NCBI GenBank assembly: GCA_033549245.1
Contig: JAWSUW010000004.1
Span: 1-47,676 of the forward strand
Source: Fusibacter_D sp033549245
GTDB lineage: Bacteria; Bacillota; Clostridia; Peptostreptococcales; Acidaminobacteraceae
Direction of reading: 5' to 3'
DNA: 47,676 nt
A model generated the notes under the pieces. That model saw nothing but the letters and a program-made list of their open reading frames with translations. It was not told the origin of the DNA and ran no database searches. How positions within the stretch are numbered: the stretch's first letter is position 1; each line of letters opens with the position of its first letter. Both the position numbers and the translations under genes were made by a program. This document shows positions 8,335 through 16,797 of the stretch, in pieces.

Positions 8335-9606
8335 ATGAAAAAAGGAAATCTAATCATAATCAATGCAAACGAAATAGTTACATGTAGCGGGTTTAAAGGT
8401 AAATCCGGTACTGCGATGAGTGACCTGAATGTGATTAATAACGGATCAATCGTCGTCGAAAACGGTGTCATAACAAAAGTCACTAAAGATGTTTTGGATG
8501 TCAAAGAGTATGAGGCAAAAGGTTTCGAAATCATCGATGCCACTGATCGTTGTGTTCTACCGGGATTTGTAGATTCACATACACATCTGGTATTTGGCGG
8601 ATATCGTGAGCAGGAATATAACTGGAGACTTGAGGGTCAAAGTTATATGGATATCATGTCTAAAGGCGGAGGTATAATAAATTCCGTTAAAGGTACAAAA
8701 AATGCTTCTGAAGAAGAACTGATCAAAGTTGGCATCAAACGTTTAAACTCAATGACAGGATTTGGAGTGACTACTGTCGAGGGAAAAAGTGGCTATGGAC
8801 TCGATTTGGATACTGAGATCAAGCAACTGGAAGTCATGAGAAAACTCAATGAAATTCATTCTCTGGATATTGTCACAACATTCCTTGGACCACATGCAAG
8901 ACCGGCTGAATACAAAACCGATCCAGACGCTTTTATAGATTTTATGATCGACACAGTTCTTCCGGTTGTGGATGAAAGAGGACTTGCTGAATTCGCTGAT
9001 ATTTTTTGCGAAGAAAATATCTTTTCTGTTGAACAATCCAGGCGATTTCTCAGTGCGGCTAAAGCACGTGGATTCAAACTCAAAATCCATGCGGATGAAA
9101 TCGTTCAGATAGGTGGGGCTGAACTCGCTGCTGAACTTGGTGCATTTTCCGCGGATCATTTGCTTCAGGCATCTGACGCTGGAATAATTGCGATGAGAGA
9201 TGCTGGAGTGGTTGCCACCATACTGCCGTGTACTGCTTTTTCCCTGAAGGAATCCTATGCAAGAGCAAGAACGATGATCGATCAGGATTTGGTTGTTGCA
9301 TTAGCTACTGATTTTAATCCAGGAAGCTGTTTCACTGAGTCCATACCTCTTTTAATCGCACTTGCAACCAATCAAATGGGAATGTCCATTGAAGAGACAA
9401 TTACAGCACTCACAATCAATGGTGCAGCGGCACTTGATAGAGCGGATAGGATCGGTAGCATCGATGTTGGTAAAAGAGCCGATATTGTAATCCATGAGTT
9501 CCCAACTTATAAATTTTTGCCTTATCACATAGGCGTTAGCACGGTTGAAAAAGTAATAAAAAATGGTGTGTTGATCCTTGATAAATTCAATGATCAGCCT
9601 TATTGA
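8335..9606 (+). CDS. hutI: Imidazolonepropionase
   Basis: Hydrolyses imidazolone-5-propionate to N-formimino-L-glutamate, the third step of histidine catabolism and the substrate-maker for the upstream ftcD product. The 423-residue amidohydrolase has the metal-binding DSHTHLVFGG motif, IHADEIVQIGGAELA with further metal ligands, and LATDFNPGSC near residue 323. Its start is 3 bases after the ftcD stop, and its end overlaps the upstream-extended reading frame of the next gene, indicating tight co-transcription. Length and motifs are normal. Confidence 0.96.
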   Translation: MKKGNLIIINANEIVTCSGFKGKSGTAMSDLNVINNGSIVVENGVITKVTKDVLDVKEYEAKGFEIIDATDRCVLPGFVDSHTHLVFGGYREQEYNWRLEGQSYMDIMSKGGGIINSVKGTKNASEEELIKVGIKRLNSMTGFGVTTVEGKSGYGLDLDTEIKQLEVMRKLNEIHSLDIVTTFLGPHARPAEYKTDPDAFIDFMIDTVLPVVDERGLAEFADIFCEENIFSVEQSRRFLSAAKARGFKLKIHADEIVQIGGAELAAELGAFSADHLLQASDAGIIAMRDAGVVATILPCTAFSLKESYARARTMIDQDLVVALATDFNPGSCFTESIPLLIALATNQMGMSIEETITALTINGAAALDRADRIGSIDVGKRADIVIHEFPTYKFLPYHIGVSTVEKVIKNGVLILDKFNDQPY

Positions 9607-9626
9607 TGACGCTAAGGGAGGTTACA

Positions 9627-10244
9627 ATGCTTAAAGATATGAATTTACAGGATTTTTTAAATCAAACAGCATCCAATGAGCCTGTTCCTGGTGGTGGAAG
9701 TGTTGCAGCATTGTCTTCAGCGCTGGCTTCATCATTGGCGGCAATGGTTGCCAATTTAACGGTTGGAAAGAAGAACTATGAGGATGTTTCTGATGAAATG
9801 GTGATCATTGCTGAACAGATGATTGCATTTAAAAGTGAGTTTGTTGAACTGATCGATAAAGATGCAAGTTCGTTTGACGGTGTCATGAAGGCGTTTAAAC
9901 TGCCTAAGGATACTGATGAGGAGAAAGCCGAGCGTACGAGACAAATTCAAACAGGGATGAAATATGCGGCTTCTGTACCTCTTGAAGTTGCAAAGAAAAC
10001 CAGTGAACTGTTTGATTCCATAGAGGTCTTGGTGGTCAAAGGCAACCAAAACGCTCAAACAGATGCATTGGTGGCTGGAATGATGGCTAGAACTGCAATT
10101 TTGTCCGCCCTTTACAACGTAAAGATCAACCTTGGTTCCATCAAAGATGAGGCGTTTGTGGAGAGTGTAGGCGCAGAAGTGAAAAAACTTGAAAAAATGG
10201 CTGTTGAAAGAGAACAAAAAGTACTTTCGTTGTCTTCACTGTAA
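9627..10244 (+). CDS. fchA: Formimidoyltetrahydrofolate cyclodeaminase
   Basis: Converts 5-formimino-THF to 5,10-methenyl-THF and ammonia, recovering the one-carbon unit from histidine. The protein has the signature EPVPGGGSVAALSSALASSLA near its N-terminus and is all-helical after it, as in the cyclodeaminase family. The frame is open from 9603, but the ATG at 9627 is chosen because AAGGGAGG (9614-9621) lies 5 bases before it and because family members begin at this LKDM..L position; this gives 205 residues. It ends the ftcD-hutI-fchA operon and is followed by a terminator. Histidine ammonia-lyase is 22 kb away and urocanase is not in the window. Confidence 0.94.
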   Translation: MLKDMNLQDFLNQTASNEPVPGGGSVAALSSALASSLAAMVANLTVGKKNYEDVSDEMVIIAEQMIAFKSEFVELIDKDASSFDGVMKAFKLPKDTDEEKAERTRQIQTGMKYAASVPLEVAKKTSELFDSIEVLVVKGNQNAQTDALVAGMMARTAILSALYNVKINLGSIKDEAFVESVGAEVKKLEKMAVEREQKVLSLSSL

Positions 10245-10251
10245 TAAATCA

Positions 10252-10280
10252 GACCACCTCAACCGAGGTGGTCTTTTGTT
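10252..10280 (+). terminator. Terminator of the histidine-degradation operon
   Basis: A perfect 9-bp stem (GACCACCTC / GAGGTGGTC) with an AACC loop and a TTTT tail begins 7 bases after the fchA stop. Confidence 0.92.
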
Positions 10281-10308
10281 TGATAAATTTTAATAATTGA
10301 AGTATAAT
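10280..10308 (+). promoter_or_regulatory. Promoter of the DegV-family gene
   Basis: TTGATA (10280-10285) and TATAAT (10303-10308) are separated by exactly 17 bp. The -35 directly follows the upstream terminator's T tract. Confidence 0.75.
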
Positions 10309-10337
10309 TAGATTATTAAACTTTAGGAGATGAGTAT

Positions 10338-11177
10338 ATGTATAAAGTAGTCGGTGACAGCAGTACAGAAGTGGATCAGTCATTTCTTGACCTATATCCT
10401 ACAACAATAGTACCTTTTAAATTGTATTTGGATGGTGTCGAGTACGTGGATGATAGCAATCTGGATGTTGACCAATTTGTCGAAACAATGAAAAAATCTC
10501 AAGATCTACCTAAATCGGCTTGTCCATCACCTAATGATTTTCTTGAGCAATTTGAAGGTGAGGAAGTAGAAATCTATATTGTCACCATTTCATCAAAATT
10601 GAGTGGAACTTACAATAGTGCGATGGTAGCAAAACAACTCTACGAGTCAGAAAATCCTGGAAAAAAATTCATTCATATATTTGACTCGCTTGGTGCAGCA
10701 GCAGGTGAGACGCTTGTCACACGCATGATACATGAGTTCAAAAAACAAAATCTTGTAAAGGATGAGCTTGTGTCTGAAGTGTCCCGTTTTATTAGTGATA
10801 TGTCTGTAATGTTCATATCCGAGTCACTGGATAACCTGATCAAGAATGGTAGAATTTCCAAATGGAAAGGATTGATTGCATCTACCTTGAATATTTTACC
10901 GATTATGGGGGCTGATGAGAACGGTGAAATCAAGCTGGTTGAAAAAGTTCGTAATTCCAACAAAGCCTATGTTCGTTTGATTGAAATCATGCAGGATGGA
11001 ATCGTAAAAAATGGCAAAAAGATTGTAGCCATCACACATGTTGGAAACTGGGAAAGAGCCAATCAAATCAAAGAGGAAATTTCTAAGATTTCACATGTTG
11101 ATGAAATCATCAATTTGAAGTGTGCAGGACTATCGTCGCTTTACGCTGACAAAAAGGGCATTATAGTGGCTTTTTAA
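10338..11177 (+). CDS. DegV family fatty-acid-binding protein
   Basis: A 279-residue cytoplasmic DegV-type protein. It shows the family features: DSSTEVDQSFLD at the N-terminus, KSACPSPNDFLEQF, the TISSKLSGTYNSA segment contributing to lipid carboxylate binding, and the FISESLDNLIKNGRIS motif. In Firmicutes, relatives (FakB) present exogenous fatty acids to the kinase FakA; whether this copy does so is inferred, as no fakA is nearby. An AGGAGATGAGT ribosome site precedes the ATG. It is flanked by its own promoter and terminator. Confidence 0.93.
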   Translation: MYKVVGDSSTEVDQSFLDLYPTTIVPFKLYLDGVEYVDDSNLDVDQFVETMKKSQDLPKSACPSPNDFLEQFEGEEVEIYIVTISSKLSGTYNSAMVAKQLYESENPGKKFIHIFDSLGAAAGETLVTRMIHEFKKQNLVKDELVSEVSRFISDMSVMFISESLDNLIKNGRISKWKGLIASTLNILPIMGADENGEIKLVEKVRNSNKAYVRLIEIMQDGIVKNGKKIVAITHVGNWERANQIKEEISKISHVDEIINLKCAGLSSLYADKKGIIVAF

Positions 11178-11198
11178 GCAAAAAACATACCATCGAGA

Positions 11199-11228
11199 GA
11201 CATTGGAGCCTTCCAATGTCTTTTTTTC
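11199..11228 (+). terminator. Terminator of the DegV-family gene
   Basis: GACATTGGA / TCCAATGTC form a 9-bp stem with a GCCT loop, followed by seven T. Confidence 0.92.
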
Positions 11229-11300
11229 ATGCAATTATTAAACTTTATGATAAGGTTTCAAATTTTTAAATAAATTTCACAAATTGATGCGGGACAAATA

Positions 11301-11329
11301 TTGTTATTAATTAGATAAAATGATATGAT
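11301..11329 (+). promoter_or_regulatory. Promoter of the aminotransferase-serA-DUF1015 cluster
   Basis: TTGTTA (11301-11306) and TATGAT (11324-11329) are 17 bp apart, about 37 bp upstream of the chosen ATG. Confidence 0.6.
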
Positions 11330-11366
11330 AATCATGATTCAAAAATATATTTTTGAGGTGATATTA

Positions 11367-12437
11367 ATGCATAAAAGACTATTTATCCCAGGTCCTGTGG
11401 ATGTCAGAGAAGATGTTCTCCAAAAAATGGCAACTCCACAAATTGGTCACAGAACGAAAGAGGCTTCTGCGCTCCAAAGAAGTATCTCCGACAAAATGAG
11501 GAAGTTAATGTATACCGAAAATGAGATTTTACTTTCTACATCTTCGGGAAGTGGTTTGATGGAAGGTGCAGTTAGATCATGCACTAGAAAAAGAGCTGCA
11601 ATTTTTTCAGTAGGTGCTTTTGGCGACAGATGGTATGAAATGGCTACAAGCAATAATGTTCCGGCTGATATATTCAAGTCAGAACTTGGCAAACCGACTA
11701 CACCTGAAATGGTTGAAGAAGCATTATCAACTGGAAAATACGATTTGGTGACAATAACTCACAACGAAACTTCAACTGCAATCATGAATCCTGTAGAAGA
11801 AATCGCGGAAGTCATGAAGAAATATCCAGACGTGATTTTCTGTATGGATACTGTAAGTTCAATGGGTGGCACTAAAATTGAAGTGGATAAATTAGGTGTG
11901 GATATTTGTATCACTTCAACACAAAAGTGTCTTGGATTACCAGCAGGTTTAAGTATTTGTTCCATATCTATGAAAGCAGTTGAAGCTGCTAAAGAAGTTC
12001 CACACAGAGGCCTTTATTTTGACTTGTTGTCTCTTTATGAGTACATTCAAAAGAAGGATTATCAATATCCATCTACACCATCACTAGCTCATATGTTCGC
12101 ACTTGACTACCAACTTGACAACATCATGGCGGAAGGTCTTGAAAACCGTTTCAATAGACACCTTGAAATGGCAAAATTCACACGTGCTTGGGCTGAAAAG
12201 CACTTCGAAATGCTTGCAGAAGAAAAATACGCATCCAATACTTTGACTACTATTAGAAATACTAGAGAAATCAGTGTTTCGGATCTCAACAAAGAACTTG
12301 GAAAACGTGGTTATATGATTTCAAACGGATATGGCAAATTGAAAGATGTGACTTTCAGAATCGCTCATATGGCAGATACTCAAATGGATGATCTTAAAGT
12401 ATTGCTCGAGACAATTGAGGAAATTTTAGGCTTATAA
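11367..12437 (+). CDS. Class V aminotransferase, probable phosphoserine or alanine-glyoxylate type
   Basis: A PLP enzyme of the alanine-glyoxylate/serine-pyruvate aminotransferase family. It begins KRLFIPGPVDVREDVLQKM, has GHRTKEA, the DTVSSMGGTKIEVDKLGVD stretch and the PLP lysine in STQKCLGLPAGLS. The frame is open from 11325, but the ATG at 11367 is preceded by GAGGTG at a 6-base spacing and matches the family N-terminus; it gives 356 residues. Next comes serA (63 bases on), so the likely role here is transamination of 3-phosphohydroxypyruvate in serine synthesis, a job done by this family rather than classical SerC in some anaerobes. That substrate is inferred from context. Confidence 0.88.
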   Translation: MHKRLFIPGPVDVREDVLQKMATPQIGHRTKEASALQRSISDKMRKLMYTENEILLSTSSGSGLMEGAVRSCTRKRAAIFSVGAFGDRWYEMATSNNVPADIFKSELGKPTTPEMVEEALSTGKYDLVTITHNETSTAIMNPVEEIAEVMKKYPDVIFCMDTVSSMGGTKIEVDKLGVDICITSTQKCLGLPAGLSICSISMKAVEAAKEVPHRGLYFDLLSLYEYIQKKDYQYPSTPSLAHMFALDYQLDNIMAEGLENRFNRHLEMAKFTRAWAEKHFEMLAEEKYASNTLTTIRNTREISVSDLNKELGKRGYMISNGYGKLKDVTFRIAHMADTQMDDLKVLLETIEEILGL

Positions 12438-12450
12438 TCAAACATACCTC

Positions 12451-12480
12451 GGGGCAATTGTTGAACAATTGCCTCATTTT
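12451..12480 (+). terminator. Hairpin between aminotransferase and serA, weak terminator or attenuator
   Basis: GGGGCAATTGT and ACAATTGCCTC pair over 11 bp (one G-U) with a 3-base loop, followed by ATTTTAT. The T tract is poor, so partial read-through into serA is likely. Confidence 0.5.
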
Positions 12481-12500
12481 ATGAATTTGGAGGCGAGGAA

Positions 12501-13415
12501 ATGCAATTGAAAATATTGGCTAATGACGGTATGGATAAAAGTGCTGTTGATGCATTGGTAGCACTTGGCCATAGTGTTGACACCAACCATTATGATGGTG
12601 AGGCTCTGGTTGAGCAAATGAGAGCATCTAATGTTATCGTAATCCGCTCTGCAACAAAAATCAGAAAAGATCTTATTGATCAAGTCAAAGATAGTGAACT
12701 CAAATTGATGATCAGAGCTGGGGTCGGAATCGACAACATCGATCATGTCTATGCTGAGGAAAATGGTTTTACAGTTAGAAATACCCCTAATTCAAGTAGT
12801 GCCGCAGTAGCGGAACTTGCAATTGGACACATGTTCTCTGTAGCGCGCTTTATTCATATATCCAATGTAACAATGAGAAATGGTGAATGGAATAAGAAAC
12901 ACTATACAGGTGTGGAACTTTCAGGAAAAACATTGGGCCTTATAGGTATGGGCAGAATTTCTTACGAGGTTGCTGTCAGAGCGACGGCACTTGGCATGAA
13001 GGTAGTTTATACTAACAGACGAGGAAAGCTTGAGCAGTACGATAAGTTCGAGTACATGACTATGGAAGACCTTTTGAAGAATGCTGATTTTATATCACTT
13101 CATATACCATTTGACAAAAATTTAGGACCTACAATCAAAAAAGAGCAATTCGACATGATGAAAGATGGCGTTTATCTAATAAACACAGCACGTGGTGGCG
13201 TAGTCAGCGAATCGGATCTACTAGATGCGCTGAATAGTGGAAAAGTCGCCGGTGCCGGTATTGATGTATTTGAAGAGGAACCAACGAAGAATGAAGCTTT
13301 AATCAATCACCCTAAAGTTTCTGCGACACCGCACATAGGTGCATCAACTGGTGAAGCGCAAGAACGAATCGGTGAGGAGACCATATCTGTTATAACAAAA
13401 TTCTTTAATTTATAA
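12501..13415 (+). CDS. serA: D-3-phosphoglycerate dehydrogenase, short form
   Basis: NAD-dependent oxidation of 3-phosphoglycerate to 3-phosphohydroxypyruvate, the first step of serine synthesis. The 304 residues hold the substrate-binding and Rossmann domains only: IRAGVGIDNID, the NAD motif GLIGMGRISYEVA (about 149-161), NTARGGVVSESDL, GAGIDVFEEEP and the catalytic His in TPHIGAST. The C-terminal ACT regulatory domain of longer SerA proteins is absent, so serine feedback by that route is not expected. A TTGGAGGCGAGGAA ribosome site precedes the ATG. It sits between a class V aminotransferase and DUF1015. Confidence 0.93.
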   Translation: MQLKILANDGMDKSAVDALVALGHSVDTNHYDGEALVEQMRASNVIVIRSATKIRKDLIDQVKDSELKLMIRAGVGIDNIDHVYAEENGFTVRNTPNSSSAAVAELAIGHMFSVARFIHISNVTMRNGEWNKKHYTGVELSGKTLGLIGMGRISYEVAVRATALGMKVVYTNRRGKLEQYDKFEYMTMEDLLKNADFISLHIPFDKNLGPTIKKEQFDMMKDGVYLINTARGGVVSESDLLDALNSGKVAGAGIDVFEEEPTKNEALINHPKVSATPHIGASTGEAQERIGEETISVITKFFNL

Positions 13416-13430
13416 AATGGAGGTGCACTA

Positions 13431-14678
13431 GTGGCAGTTGTTAGACCTTTTAAAGGCATATTACCTAAGCAGGAACTTGTGGAACAAGTGGCATGTTTGC
13501 CATATGACGTTATGAATCGTGCAGAAGCGAAAGAAATGGCAGAAGGCAATCCTTATTCTTTCTTGCACGTAGTAAGATCTGAAATAGATCTTCCAGACTC
13601 TGTGGGCGATTATGACAAGTTGGTTTATGAGACATCAAGAAAGACTCTTGATCGATTTATATCGGAAGAAATCATGACGAGCGATGACAAAGCAAATTAT
13701 TACATTTATCGCCAATTGATGAATGGTAGAGTTCAAACTGGTATTGTTGCATGTACATCAATTGACGACTACATCAATGACACCATTAAAAAGCATGAAT
13801 TCACAAGACCTACTAAAGAAGTGGATAGAATCAATAACTTTGACTATTGCGATGCCAATACTGAACCTGTATTTTTAACTTACAGAAAAAATGATAAGAT
13901 CAATGTTATTGTCAATGATTGGATCAAGTTCCACATGCCAATGTACAATTTTACGTCAGATGATCAAATCACTCATATCTTTTGGAGATTGGATGATTCT
14001 GAACTTGTATCACAAATTGAGAACCTTTTCGAGGGAATCGAGTATCTTTATATCGCAGATGGTCATCACCGTTCTGCATCATCAGTAAAAGTTGGACTTA
14101 AGAGACGTGAAGAGTTCCCTGACTATAATGGTGCTGAAGAATTCAATTTCTTTATGGCTGTAATATTTCCAGATGAAGATTTGTTCATCATGGATTACAA
14201 CCGTGTTGTCAAAGATTTGAATGGTCACACTGAAGAAGAGTTTTTGAACGCTATTTCAGAGAAGTTCGAAGTAGAAAAATTGGGTCAAGTTGAGCCATAT
14301 AAGCCTATGAAAAGAGCTACATTTGGAATGTACCTTGCTGGGTCATGGTATAAGATCGAAGCAAAAAAAGGCATCTATGATGAAAATGATCCTGTAGATC
14401 GTTTGGATGTTTCAATCCTTCAAAAGAATTTGTTGGATCCAATTTTAGGAATTGAAAACCCTAGAACGGATAACAGAATTGACTTTGTTGGTGGTATCAG
14501 AGGACTTGGAGAACTTGAGAAAAGAGTTCAAAACGGTTTCGCTGTTGCATTTTCAATGTATCCTACAACAATGGATGATTTGATTGGAATCGCAGATGCA
14601 GGAGAGGTAATGCCTCCTAAGTCAACATGGTTTGAACCGAAACTTAGATCTGGTCTTTTTGTACACAGATTGTTCTAA
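13431..14678 (+). CDS. DUF1015 family protein
   Basis: A 415-residue cytoplasmic protein of the DUF1015 family, which has no settled biochemical function. The start is the GTG at 13431, preceded by GGAGGTG at a 6-base spacing and 15 bases after serA. Conserved features visible are AVVRPFKGILP and VACLPYDVMNRAEA at the N-terminus, the YIADGHHRSASS motif near residue 210, and the IDFVGG stretch. The gene is often found downstream of an aminotransferase-serA pair in anaerobes, so a role linked to serine metabolism is plausible but unproven. Confidence 0.9.
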   Translation: MAVVRPFKGILPKQELVEQVACLPYDVMNRAEAKEMAEGNPYSFLHVVRSEIDLPDSVGDYDKLVYETSRKTLDRFISEEIMTSDDKANYYIYRQLMNGRVQTGIVACTSIDDYINDTIKKHEFTRPTKEVDRINNFDYCDANTEPVFLTYRKNDKINVIVNDWIKFHMPMYNFTSDDQITHIFWRLDDSELVSQIENLFEGIEYLYIADGHHRSASSVKVGLKRREEFPDYNGAEEFNFFMAVIFPDEDLFIMDYNRVVKDLNGHTEEEFLNAISEKFEVEKLGQVEPYKPMKRATFGMYLAGSWYKIEAKKGIYDENDPVDRLDVSILQKNLLDPILGIENPRTDNRIDFVGGIRGLGELEKRVQNGFAVAFSMYPTTMDDLIGIADAGEVMPPKSTWFEPKLRSGLFVHRLF

Positions 14679-14685
14679 TATCAAA

Positions 14686-14724
14686 AAAAAGCTACTTTCG
14701 ACTCATCGAAAGTAGCTTTTTTTT
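14686..14724. terminator. Bidirectional terminator between DUF1015 and glutamine synthetase genes
   Basis: An 11-bp perfect stem (GCTACTTTCGA / TCGAAAGTAGC, loop CTCA) has A8 on the left and T8 on the right, so it works for both converging genes. It overlaps the stop codon of the minus-strand gene. Confidence 0.93.
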
Positions 14725-16636
14725 AGTGTTCATCCAAAATGATCAGGTTTCTTCTATACTCTAGGTATAATTTTGTCAGCATGGACATTTGTGCATTCAT
14801 TTCAATTTGAAGATTGGATGCTACTGAGTAATTGCAGCTATCAAGTGCATCTCGTATTTGAGAGAAAATTGACTTTGTATGCATGGAATCTTTCATAAGA
14901 TTGTGCTTGATATTGCTTATGCGCTCCCAATTCACAATATCCAAATCTGTAATTTCATTTTCGTCATGCAATTTCTTCAATCTGCGTATTATTCTTGTAT
15001 TTGTTGGAATAATTCTCTCTTTGAGCTCTGTTGACCATTCGTCCAGCATGAAAGCTTTGTAAGAGTTGATGATTTTAGAAGAAAAAACATCATCCTTCTT
15101 CAATATTTCAACCTTAGACACATTGGCATCAAAAGCCAACAAGTTTTCATAAACAGTTTTAGGTGGAATTCCAAACAGTGCATCTCGTTCCTCAGATGTA
15201 AAATCTTCGAAAACATCTTCCTCGCTTCTGTAAACGCGATCATACTCGAGGTAGAAATGCTCCTCACCTTGAGCCTTATTGAATCCCTTTTCAATTTCAT
15301 CAAGGGATTTTCCACTTTCGAATGTCGCTTTGATCCCATCAAGGCAAGCTTGACATACTGCAGCCAGGAGTAAATATGAGTTTGAGTTTGGATTAGGTGA
15401 TCTAAGTTCAAAACGAGTAGCATAAGGGTTTTTCAAATCTCTGATCAATCCAATCAGTACAGTTCTATTTCTTGAAGGAACTTCTGGTGAATGTCCGAGT
15501 GATGAAACTATACAAACTGGAGCTTCAAAGCCAGGTTTCAAACGGTTAAGACTGTCGTTGGTTGAAGAGACAAAAGGGTTGATGACTTCATAGTTTTTAA
15601 GAATGCCCATTAAAGACCCGTAGGCGATTCTTGTCATAAAATTATTTTCAATATTGAGTGGGGTGAATAGATTGATTGTTTTTCCGTTCTTCATTTTGAG
15701 TGCCGCACCCACATGATGGTGTTCGCCACTACCAGCAACGCCTTCCAGTGGTTTTGCCTGGAAAGTGACATTTAGACCATTTGCTTCAAAGACGTCTTTA
15801 ATGATGTCTTTGGCTACTATTTCTTTGTCAGCTGCAATAAGAGTTTCATCATATTTCCAGTCGATTTCCAATTGTTCCATGACGTGTGTGAAGATGTTTG
15901 TACCAGCAAGTTTTGAAGTGACTCCTCCGACTTCTTTGTGTCCCATTTCAGGCTCGAAACCATAATTTTCAAGAGTCAACAATGACTTTTCCATGGCTGT
16001 ACGAACTTGACCGTAAGTACGCTTCCAATATTGTTCTTTAAGATTTTGAGATGCGGAAAGTTTTTCAATATCGGTTTGCGTATCTGGTGTCTTTACCCAG
16101 AACTCAAGTTCTGTGGCGCTGGTTAAAACGACATCTTCAATATCGTCGATGCTTTCAATGCCCTTATATTCATTGATTAATTCAGGATTGTTGCGAAACA
16201 AGGCAATGATTTCAGATTTGAAATGATCTACGGCATTTTTGAGTACGCTTCTAGAGCAAACAGGATTGTTTTCATGGTAAAGAAATGAAGGAATGACTAG
16301 TGTTCCTGAATACTTGCCATCTCCAATAGGGTGTCCCATGTTGTAATCTACAATCCAATGTGAATCCATATCAGGAATCAAATCAACTTTTGCATTATTG
16401 ATGGTGGCAATTTCAGGAAGATATACCGATGAACCGTCTGTCTGGATCCCGTTTCTAAAGAAATCCCCCAAATCATCAATTACCATATTTACAGGAATCT
16501 TTTCATCGGTGTGATTGTTTCCAAAATCTACAGCGAATAAAGAAACAAATTGAATTTCTGTGTGTTTCTTCAATAATGCACTTAATCTTGATGGTGATCT
16601 GTCCTCTTTTTCAATAAAGTATAAAGTGTTTCGCAT
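14723..16636 (-). CDS. Divergent long glutamine synthetase
   Basis: Predicted to make glutamine from glutamate, ammonia and ATP. The 637 residues are longer than ordinary GSI (about 445) and shorter than GSIII (about 700). Catalytic features are present: ATELEFWVK (Glu metal ligands), the GSGEHHHVGAAL motif in place of the usual GSGMHxHxS, NDSLNRLKPGFEAPVC, SRNRTVLIGL with the substrate-binding Arg, and FELRSPNPNSNSYLLLAA. About 150 extra C-terminal residues are helical and charged. A strong ribosome site (AAAGGAGGATGAA) precedes the ATG, and the gene has its own promoter. A gamma-glutamylamide-synthetase-like role cannot be ruled out from sequence alone. Confidence 0.85.
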   Translation of the reverse strand: MRNTLYFIEKEDRSPSRLSALLKKHTEIQFVSLFAVDFGNNHTDEKIPVNMVIDDLGDFFRNGIQTDGSSVYLPEIATINNAKVDLIPDMDSHWIVDYNMGHPIGDGKYSGTLVIPSFLYHENNPVCSRSVLKNAVDHFKSEIIALFRNNPELINEYKGIESIDDIEDVVLTSATELEFWVKTPDTQTDIEKLSASQNLKEQYWKRTYGQVRTAMEKSLLTLENYGFEPEMGHKEVGGVTSKLAGTNIFTHVMEQLEIDWKYDETLIAADKEIVAKDIIKDVFEANGLNVTFQAKPLEGVAGSGEHHHVGAALKMKNGKTINLFTPLNIENNFMTRIAYGSLMGILKNYEVINPFVSSTNDSLNRLKPGFEAPVCIVSSLGHSPEVPSRNRTVLIGLIRDLKNPYATRFELRSPNPNSNSYLLLAAVCQACLDGIKATFESGKSLDEIEKGFNKAQGEEHFYLEYDRVYRSEEDVFEDFTSEERDALFGIPPKTVYENLLAFDANVSKVEILKKDDVFSSKIINSYKAFMLDEWSTELKERIIPTNTRIIRRLKKLHDENEITDLDIVNWERISNIKHNLMKDSMHTKSIFSQIRDALDSCNYSVASNLQIEMNAQMSMLTKLYLEYRRNLIILDEH

Positions 16637-16680
16637 TTCATCCTCCTTTAGATTGTATACATGACCTAATATAATGAATA

Positions 16681-16708
16681 ATTATAGCATATAAAGAAAA
16701 AATGTAAA
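16681..16708 (-). promoter_or_regulatory. Promoter of the glutamine synthetase gene
   Basis: On the minus strand TTTACA (16708-16703) and TATAAT (16686-16681) are 16 bp apart, about 45 bp upstream of the start codon. The rest of the 161-base gap before the next gene is AT-rich, with a GTGTACAC palindrome at 16753-16760 and no gene. Confidence 0.75.
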
Positions 16709-16797
16709 GTTTTTTTTATTGCTAAAAAACCCTACATTTATTGTATTTGTTTGTGTACACGAAGTTATTAAGTTAATTATATATAATGCATTTAAAG

